Source: DATBFU01 sp035498405 (lineage in GTDB: Bacteria; Acidobacteriota; Thermoanaerobaculia; UBA5066; Gp7-AA6). Taken from it: a stretch of DNA of 64,000 nucleotides. The position numbers and the translations under genes were made by a program. Position 1 is the stretch's first letter. Every line of letters starts with the position of its first letter. The notes under the pieces are model-generated. The model did not search any database, was not told the DNA's origin, and saw only the letters and a list, made by a program, of their open reading frames with translations. The stretch lies in contig DATKAE010000034.1 in the NCBI GenBank assembly GCA_035498405.1, forward strand, positions 4,181 to 68,180, written 5' to 3'. Positions 58,514 through 64,000 of the stretch are shown here, piece after piece.

Positions 58514-60231
58514 GGGTGGGTCTCGCCTGTTGGCGCGAGTTCGAAAAGATATATCGAGTACCCGACTCGTCCGGCGGGACGGCCCCGCCGGGCGATCTCT
58601 CCGAGCAGCCTTTCGAGCGCCGCCCCGAGCCCCGGGGCCCCGTGATAAGCGTAGTAGAGCGGGCCGACCGCGAGCGGAAACGCCGAGACGGCGACCAGGG
58701 TCCCGCGCACCGTCGGCTCGGCGGAGAAGTCCGGCACACCGACCCGGTAGGCGACGTCGTCTCCCCCGAAGTAGACGACCGTTGGGTCGGCCACGCCCCG
58801 TCGCGCGAGCTCCGCGGCAAGGCGGCGCAAGTCGAGACCCCAGTCGACGTTCGAATCGGAAAGAATCTTCCTTCCGCCTTCCGGCCCTCCGACGAGCGCA
58901 TTGAAGTAGGAGAGCTCGTGCGGATGGATCCGGATCGTCTCGGCGGCCGCGGAAAGGGGCAGCGCGACCAGCAAGACCGCGGCTAACGCCGCCGAGCGCC
59001 TCGAGCCTTCCCGCATTCGTGCCAGTACCGCCGCGGCGGCAAGCGCCAGAAAGGGGTACGCCGGCAGCAGGTGGCGGATGCCGATGTTGTAGCTCGAGCC
59101 GATGGAGGCGAGAAACAGAACGGCCACGGGAAGCAGATAGAGCGCGGCCTCTTGCCTGAGTCGGAACCGCCATGTGCCGACCAGCGCGAGCAGGGTCGCC
59201 GCGAGAAAGGCCAGCGTCGACTTCGCCCCGAAGGCGACGAAGAAGTACGAGGGAAATCCCTGAATCGACACCTTCCCGTCGAGAAAATTGACCCCTCCTC
59301 CGACCGCGTTCTGCCGCGCCACCGCCGCGAGCCCGCCCAGGTAGTGGGCAAGAGGCGGACAGATTCCGGCCACACGCTGGATCGAGCGGGCCAGACCCGG
59401 CGCTCCGCGCTCCCCCACCATCTCCCAGAGGACTTGCCTCTGGTCGTCGAGGTTCATCCGGGTCGTGACCGCCGCGTAGATCCCGACGACCAGGAGCAGA
59501 GCGCCCGTTCCGACGGCCACCAGACGCAGGAGCACGAGCGCCGCCTCGCGGCCGGGACGGCCCGCGCGGCGGGCGGCCAGGAGCCCCTGCAAGAGGAGGA
59601 TCGGCAACAAATAGGCCGCTGAGAACTTCGTCGCCAGCGCCAGGCCGAGCACACCCGCTGCCACCGCGAGGCGCGCCAACTCGGGCTCTTCCAGTACACG
59701 GTCCCACGCCAGGACCGTTGCCAGGAAGCCCAGAGAGGCTCCGAGGTCCGTATGGACGACGCCGGCATGCGCCACGAAGTTGGGGTCGAAGGCCAGGAGC
59801 GAGGTCGCAAAGAGAGCGGCGGGCACACCGTCGCGCGATCCGGCTGCGGCGAAAACGAGGGCGAGCAGACCGAGGAGCAACCAGCGAAAAGGCCGTCGGG
59901 CGGCGCCGGCGATCGCGTCGGGAGAGACGCGGTTCTCGAACAGGAAGGCGTGACCGAAGTCCGTGAAGCGGTTGCCCATCGGTACCCTGTCGGGCGGCGG
60001 CGGCAAGGGGAGTGCCTTCAAGCCCAACCCCGCGAGCAGCTTCATCAACGGCGGATGCTCGATGTTGACGATGGCCGTGCGGCCGAACACCTCGAAGTAG
60101 CCCGCCAGAATGTGGACGGGCTCGTCGGCCGAGAGGGCGTCGCCGGCAACGTGATCCTGGACGAGAAGGAACGAGAGCGCGCCCGCCGCCGACGCCGCCA
60201 ACAGGGCCAAGACAACACGGCCGCGGCTCAA
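58510..60231 (-). CDS. PMT/GT39-like membrane glycosyltransferase
   Basis: 573 residues with about ten hydrophobic segments. Loop 1 has SADEPVHILAGYFEVF followed by NIEHPPLMKLLAGL, the D-E and HPP motifs of GT39/ArnT-like enzymes, then HTDLGASLGFLATVLAWDR. It ends with a soluble part including LSDSNVDWGLDLRRLA, a well-known motif of this protein group. The TTG start overlaps the stop of the upstream GT2 gene (TTGA), so GT2, this gene and the GT2-methyltransferase form one translationally coupled unit. Predicted to transfer a polyprenyl-linked sugar to a protein or glycan outside the membrane. Confidence 0.88.
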   Translation of the reverse strand: MSRGRVVLALLAASAAGALSFLLVQDHVAGDALSADEPVHILAGYFEVFGRTAIVNIEHPPLMKLLAGLGLKALPLPPPPDRVPMGNRFTDFGHAFLFENRVSPDAIAGAARRPFRWLLLGLLALVFAAAGSRDGVPAALFATSLLAFDPNFVAHAGVVHTDLGASLGFLATVLAWDRVLEEPELARLAVAAGVLGLALATKFSAAYLLPILLLQGLLAARRAGRPGREAALVLLRLVAVGTGALLLVVGIYAAVTTRMNLDDQRQVLWEMVGERGAPGLARSIQRVAGICPPLAHYLGGLAAVARQNAVGGGVNFLDGKVSIQGFPSYFFVAFGAKSTLAFLAATLLALVGTWRFRLRQEAALYLLPVAVLFLASIGSSYNIGIRHLLPAYPFLALAAAAVLARMREGSRRSAALAAVLLVALPLSAAAETIRIHPHELSYFNALVGGPEGGRKILSDSNVDWGLDLRRLAAELARRGVADPTVVYFGGDDVAYRVGVPDFSAEPTVRGTLVAVSAFPLAVGPLYYAYHGAPGLGAALERLLGEIARRGRPAGRVGYSIYLFELAPTGETHP

Positions 60232-60926
60232 GGTCCCTTCGACGGCTCGAAGGTGTGCCGCACCAGCGCTCCGAGCGCCGCGAAGCCATCCTTCAGGCGA
60301 ATCTTCTTGCCCTCGGCGCGCGAGCGCGCGAAGTAGGAGACCGGCACCTCGAACACTCGGAACCGTCCCCGCGCCACCTTCACGGTGAACTCGGCGTCAA
60401 ACCCGAAGCGGCGGGACTCGAGATCGAGCGACGGCACGACGCGTCGGTGGAACGCCTTGTAGCAGGTGGCCATGTCGGTCAGATTCAGGTCGGTGAAGAT
60501 GTTCGAGATGAGCGTGAGCAGGCGGTTCCCCACGGTATGCCAGAAGTTCTGAACGCGATTCTCCGCGCTGCCCCGAAAACGCGAGCCGTAGACCACGTCC
60601 GCCCGGCCCGCCTCGATCGGACGCAGGATCGCCGGGTAGTCCGACGGGTCGTATTCGAGGTCTGCGTCCTGAATGAGCAGGATCTCCCCCTGCGCCTGCT
60701 CGATCGCGGTTCGCACCGCCCGTCCCTTGCCGAGGTTCCCCGGGTGAAGGACCACGCGAACTCCCGCCCGGCCGTCCCAGCGCGACAGGATCTCGCGGGT
60801 GCCGTCGGTCGACCCATCGTCCACCACGACGACCTCCTTCTCGATCGGCAACGCCGTCACCAGACGCAGGATCTCGTCGATCGTCCGCGCTTCGTTGTAG
60901 ACGGGCATCAAGACGGAGAGCTTCAC
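60228..60926 (-). CDS. GT2 polyprenyl-phosphate sugar synthase-like
   Basis: 232 residues, a single Dpm1-like domain paralogous to the N-terminal half of the fusion downstream: SVLMPVYNEARTIDEILRL, VVVDDGSTDGTREIL, IQDADLEYDP, GSRFRGSAENRVQNFWHTVG and DMATCYKAFHR. No membrane helices. It likely charges a polyprenyl phosphate with a sugar for the GT-C enzymes and the STT3-like protein around it. The GTG at 60926 is supported by a minus-strand TATCAT 11 bases upstream; a longer frame into the STT3 gene is not coding. Confidence 0.92.
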   Translation of the reverse strand: MKLSVLMPVYNEARTIDEILRLVTALPIEKEVVVVDDGSTDGTREILSRWDGRAGVRVVLHPGNLGKGRAVRTAIEQAQGEILLIQDADLEYDPSDYPAILRPIEAGRADVVYGSRFRGSAENRVQNFWHTVGNRLLTLISNIFTDLNLTDMATCYKAFHRRVVPSLDLESRRFGFDAEFTVKVARGRFRVFEVPVSYFARSRAEGKKIRLKDGFAALGALVRHTFEPSKGP

Positions 60927-60937
60927 GCGTTTCGAGA

Positions 60938-60976
60938 ATGATAACCGGAGGCCGGCGGGCGGGCCTCCGGCATAAT
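60938..60976. promoter_or_regulatory. Divergent promoter region with central palindrome (GT2 / STT3-like)
   Basis: Start codons are 58 bp apart. Minus-strand TATCAT (60943-60938) faces the GT2 gene and plus-strand CATAAT (60971-60976) lies 8 bases before the STT3-like ATG. Between them is an inverted repeat CCGGAGGCC/GGCCTCCGG (60945-60953, 60962-60970), placed where a regulator could block both -10 boxes. Confidence 0.5.
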
Positions 60977-60984
60977 GATTTCGC

Positions 60985-62994
60985 ATGCAAGTGCGGCGGG
61001 CGGCCTTCCTTCTCGGGCTCGCCGCCGCCCTCGTCGCCGGGACCGCGGCGCGCCTTTCCACGCGCGCGCAGCTGACCGCAGGAGGGACCAACCGTGTCCT
61101 CGGGTCGGACGATGCGTACCACATGCGTCGCGCCGTCTTCGCCGTGGCGAATTTCCCTCGAACAATCCTGTTCGATCCGCTGATGAACTTTCCCGAGGGC
61201 GGCGTGCCCATCTGGCCGCCGCTCTTCGATCTGGCGCTGGCGGTCCCCTCCCGAATCCTGCACGGAGCGGCGACGCCGCCCGGAACGATCGCCGCCGAGG
61301 CCGAGTGGGTCCCCCTCTTCTTCGCGGGAGCGGCGATCGCTCTGGTCGGAATTCTCGGCCGCCAGCTCTTCGGGGAGGCGGGTGGAGTCGTCGCGGCGTT
61401 CTTCGTCGCGCTCTGCCCGGGCCACATTCTGTGGACCCAGTTCGGCCACACCGATCAGCACGTCGCGGAATCGGCGACCGGGATGCTGGCGCTCTGGACC
61501 TTCGTGCGGTGTCGGGAGCAAGACAAGCCGGGCGGGGAGGTCGCCGCCGGCCTCGCCTTGGCGCTCGCGGTCCTGACGTGGCAGGGCGCGATCTACTGGG
61601 GAGCCATCTTCGCGCTGGCCCTGTTTCTCGAAAGCCTGCTCCTGCGGAAAGACGTGCTGCGGCCCACGCTCGCTGTCCTCGCGCTGCCGGCGGCCTTGAC
61701 GGCGGCCGCAACGGCCGCCTGGCTCGGACCGCTCCGACCGCCCGTGACCTACATTTCCTTCGGCTTCTTCCAGCCCTTGTTTCTGGCCGCGCTCGCGGCG
61801 GGTACCCTGCTGCTCGGGACGGTTCTCTCGCTCGTGCGGCGGCAAGTCTCCGGTCGGCGCCTCAGCATCCGCCTGTTGCTGGTGGCGCTCGCGGCCGGCG
61901 CCCTGCTCCCCTTTGCCGGTTCGCTCCTGGGGGGCCTCGCCAACGGCATTGGGTACGTGGTGGGTACAACTCGGGAGATCGCGGGCACGACGGGATACAT
62001 TTCCTATCCCGCCGGCTGGCTCAAGGGGATCTTCGAGGCGCGACCGTTGCTGGCCGACGGACCGGCACTGGCTCTTCGCCAGCTGTCGGCGGCTTTCTTC
62101 CTGATGCCGCCCGTGATTCTCGCGTGGGCGATCCGGGCGCTTCGAGGCCCTCGTCGCGCGACGCACACGGTGCTCGCGACCTGGGGGGCGGTCACGGTGT
62201 TTCTCGCGCTCTCGCAGCGTTTGAACGTCTACTACGCGGCGCCGCTCGTCGCATTCGGCTTCGTCGAACTCCTCGCCTGGACGCGCCGGCGCCTGCTCAC
62301 CCGAGGAGGACCTGGCGTGGCTACCCTCCCGATCGCGGGGGCGGCCACCGTCGGCGCCCTGCTTCTCTTGCCCATGGCGCCCGGCCTCCTTCAAGAGCTT
62401 CGCGCGATTCGCGTGCCGGGCTCGGACCTCTTCGACACGTTCGACTGGATGAAGCAGAGTCTGCCGCGGGCCGTCGACGCCTACGATCCGCGTCTGATGC
62501 AGACTCCTCCCGGGCCGGCGGCGCTGTCCGCCGCGAGCTCCGTGCTCGCTCCCTGGTCGCTGGGCCACCTCATCCTGTACAACGCGGAGCAGCCCGTCGT
62601 CGCCAACAATTTCGGCTACGGGTTCCTCGATTCAATCCGCTTCTTCCTGGCCGAGTCTCCGGAGGAAGCCCTCGCGATCGCTCGGCGGCGCCACGTCCGC
62701 TGGGTGCTGGTCACCGATCTCGTCCCTCGCTTGAATGACTACGCCGCCTACGTGGGGCGCCCACCCTATCTGCAGCCGGGGCCGAGCGGCACCGTACCGA
62801 CGCCGGCCTACTTCCGCACGATGCAATCGCGTCTCTACGACTTCGACGCCGGCGGAGCCTCGATTCCGGGCCAGGACCTCCCGCCCCTTTCGCGCTTCCG
62901 CCTCGTCTACCGCTCCCGCAGCGCCATCTCTCGCGGCGGGAAGTGGTTGGCGCGCTGGAAAGTCTTCGAAATCGCTACGGAGACGGAGCCGTAG
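60985..62994 (+). CDS. STT3-like oligosaccharyltransferase homologue (GT66-type)
   Basis: 669 residues with about 12 hydrophobic segments and a C-terminal soluble domain. The first loop has LGSDDAYHMRR, the acidic/His motif of STT3/PglB/AglB, and the second has QFGHTDQHVAESATG, like the family's D-x-H-V-x-E. Where the WWDYG acceptor motif is expected it reads SVLAPWSLGHLILY, followed by AEQPVVANNFG as in STT3. It may therefore move glycans to a different acceptor sequence. ATG start, 8 bases after CATAAT; no Shine-Dalgarno. It converges on and overlaps the last gene by 20 bases. Confidence 0.85.
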   Translation: MQVRRAAFLLGLAAALVAGTAARLSTRAQLTAGGTNRVLGSDDAYHMRRAVFAVANFPRTILFDPLMNFPEGGVPIWPPLFDLALAVPSRILHGAATPPGTIAAEAEWVPLFFAGAAIALVGILGRQLFGEAGGVVAAFFVALCPGHILWTQFGHTDQHVAESATGMLALWTFVRCREQDKPGGEVAAGLALALAVLTWQGAIYWGAIFALALFLESLLLRKDVLRPTLAVLALPAALTAAATAAWLGPLRPPVTYISFGFFQPLFLAALAAGTLLLGTVLSLVRRQVSGRRLSIRLLLVALAAGALLPFAGSLLGGLANGIGYVVGTTREIAGTTGYISYPAGWLKGIFEARPLLADGPALALRQLSAAFFLMPPVILAWAIRALRGPRRATHTVLATWGAVTVFLALSQRLNVYYAAPLVAFGFVELLAWTRRRLLTRGGPGVATLPIAGAATVGALLLLPMAPGLLQELRAIRVPGSDLFDTFDWMKQSLPRAVDAYDPRLMQTPPGPAALSAASSVLAPWSLGHLILYNAEQPVVANNFGYGFLDSIRFFLAESPEEALAIARRRHVRWVLVTDLVPRLNDYAAYVGRPPYLQPGPSGTVPTPAYFRTMQSRLYDFDAGGASIPGQDLPPLSRFRLVYRSRSAISRGGKWLARWKVFEIATETEP

Positions 62995-64000
62995 GCTTCG
63001 GCCCGTAGAGGCGCCAGGCCCCGGTGGCCTGCCGCCGCTCGAGCGGTGTGGACGCCTCGACCACAACGCGTCCGAGCTCCTCACGGCGCGGATCGAGCCC
63101 CGAGTAGGCGCCGAAGACGGCCGCGCGCCAGAGCCGCCCGCCGTAGGGCGGGTGCGGCGGCCGAGCCATGGGCACGGCGAATAGAAACAGCGCGGCGGCG
63201 AGCCCGACTACACCGGAGGGCTTGAGCGGCCCGGCTGCCTGCAGGGCGACCCCTCCGGCCACCGCTGTGACCGCGGCCGGAACAAGCAGCGACAGAACCC
63301 CGACGCCGGAGAGAAGATTCGGCGCGAACCAGCCCCGCGCCAGAAACCAAACCGAGCCCGAGACCGGCGGCCAGGGCATGTCCGTCGGAAAGTACGGCCA
63401 GGACGCGGTCAGAACGACGTGCCCCAGGACCGAGAACAGGGCCGCCACGGCGAAGAGGCCCCGCGAGAGCGGTGCCGAGAGGGCACGCGGCAGCGCGAGC
63501 GCCGCGAAGAACAGAACGGGCAGAAGGTATCGATTACCGAGCGCCCAGCCTCCGTGCCAGTTCGGATAACCAGTCAACAGAACGAAGAATCCCGCGACGG
63601 CCACGGTGATCCAGCGGCCGTCGACACGCTCGGCCCCCGCGCGGCACCAGCGGACGAAGCCGGGAATCGCCCAGAGCAGGAACGGGGAGAAGAGCAGGAG
63701 GCCGCGTGAGGGGTCGGCCAAGTACCGGCCGGCCACGGCAGGACTCGGCCATCCGAAGCCGAAGAATCCCGTCCGGGCGAGGGTCGAGTAGGTCCCGTAG
63801 GCCTCCCGCGCCGAGGACAACACGAACGGCGAGCCGAAACACACAGCGTCGTAGCCGAGCAGAACGGCCAGCGGCGCCGCCGCGCCGGCCGCGAAGGGGA
63901 CCAGGCGCCTGCGGGCGCGGGTCGAGAGTCCGAGCAGCAGCGCGAGTGGAGACACCGTGTACTCGGAGATCGCGGCCCAACCCGCGAGAAATCCCGCGGC
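62975..64000 (-). CDS. Multi-pass membrane protein, N-terminus outside the window
   Basis: The frame is open to the right edge, so at least 341 residues are present and the true start lies beyond 64000; the GTG at 63955 is probably internal. About eight hydrophobic segments are seen. The block FGFGWPSPAVAGRYLADPSR, then GLLLFSPFLLWAIPG is common in large GT-C-like or uncharacterised envelope membrane proteins. NWHGGWALGNRYLLPVLFF is also typical of that group. Its 3' end overlaps the STT3-like gene tail to tail by 20 bases. Likely another member of the glycan-transfer block. Confidence 0.72.
   Translation of the reverse strand, partial: AAGFLAGWAAISEYTVSPLALLLGLSTRARRRLVPFAAGAAAPLAVLLGYDAVCFGSPFVLSSAREAYGTYSTLARTGFFGFGWPSPAVAGRYLADPSRGLLLFSPFLLWAIPGFVRWCRAGAERVDGRWITVAVAGFFVLLTGYPNWHGGWALGNRYLLPVLFFAALALPRALSAPLSRGLFAVAALFSVLGHVVLTASWPYFPTDMPWPPVSGSVWFLARGWFAPNLLSGVGVLSLLVPAAVTAVAGGVALQAAGPLKPSGVVGLAAALFLFAVPMARPPHPPYGGRLWRAAVFGAYSGLDPRREELGRVVVEASTPLERRQATGAWRLYGPKPTAPSP

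Noticed and set aside
60397..62568. 723-codon frame on the minus strand
   Set aside because: Antisense to the STT3-like gene, whose membrane segments and family motifs are clear; the shadow is a low-complexity Arg/Glu/Gln sequence.

Overview
The window is about 64 kb of GC-rich, densely packed bacterial chromosome. Roughly 58 protein genes were found, with no gene-free gap above about 230 bases. No rRNA, tRNA, CRISPR array, insertion sequence or phage module was recognised. The cell is diderm: there is an OmpA-family outer-membrane protein, a TonB-type C-terminal domain, lipoproteins and GspG-like pseudopilins. GatB, FtsEX, YebC and RuvC are ordinary housekeeping markers. The mix of HRDVSPQN-type Ser/Thr kinase, DUF4388, PilZ, DUF1326, retropepsin-like lipoprotein and many GT-C membrane transferases would fit an uncultured Acidobacteriota-like lineage. 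That placement is an inference, not something the sequence proves.

Layout. 1-5.4 kb: end of an RDD membrane protein, nadE, a methyltransferase, a family 2 glycosyltransferase, and facing them a GT-C-like membrane protein with a small partner. The two converging groups meet at a 7-bp-periodic repeat. 5.4-10.2 kb (minus): accD-folC-dgt-glyA, reading on into the membrane pair. 10.2-16.3 kb (minus): a 1000-residue pseudo-receiver/kinase/TonB fusion, a small coiled-coil protein, and a BtuFCD-like importer. 16.4-21.4 kb (plus): yebC, ruvC, DUF4388 protein, OmpA-family porin, AI-2E-family permease. 21.4-25.6 kb: gatB-ftsE-ftsX (minus), divergent from pgeF. 25.6-32 kb (minus): a UvrD/PcrA helicase, then glmU-glmS for UDP-GlcNAc supply, then a TPR protein. 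32-45 kb: small mixed units (ferredoxin, dienelactone hydrolase, SprT-like, P1 peptidase, EamA transporter, CaiB, solute-binding lipoprotein, DEDDy exonuclease, PilZ, exported tail-tube-like protein, DUF1326, RmlC-like, GNAT, HU, retropepsin-like lipoprotein).

45.2-64 kb is the most coherent accessory block. It holds a prepilin peptidase, two tandem GspG-like pseudopilins, three YfhO-family membrane proteins, two further GT-C transferases, two polyprenyl-phosphate sugar synthase-like GT2 enzymes (one fused to a methyltransferase), an STT3-like oligosaccharyltransferase homologue with an altered WWDYG motif, and one more membrane protein cut by the window edge. Together these look like a system that loads sugars on a lipid carrier and transfers them outside the membrane, next to pilus or type II secretion components. 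Pseudopilin or envelope glycosylation is a reasonable hypothesis.

Two window-wide patterns stand out. First, many genes lack a Shine-Dalgarno sequence and instead have a TANAAT/TANACT-like -10 box 6-12 bases before the start codon, which suggests frequent leaderless transcription. Two divergent gene pairs are only about 30 bp apart with overlapping -10 boxes. Second, arrays of 7-bp units occur at three gene junctions, and in one case they encode the end of a protein.
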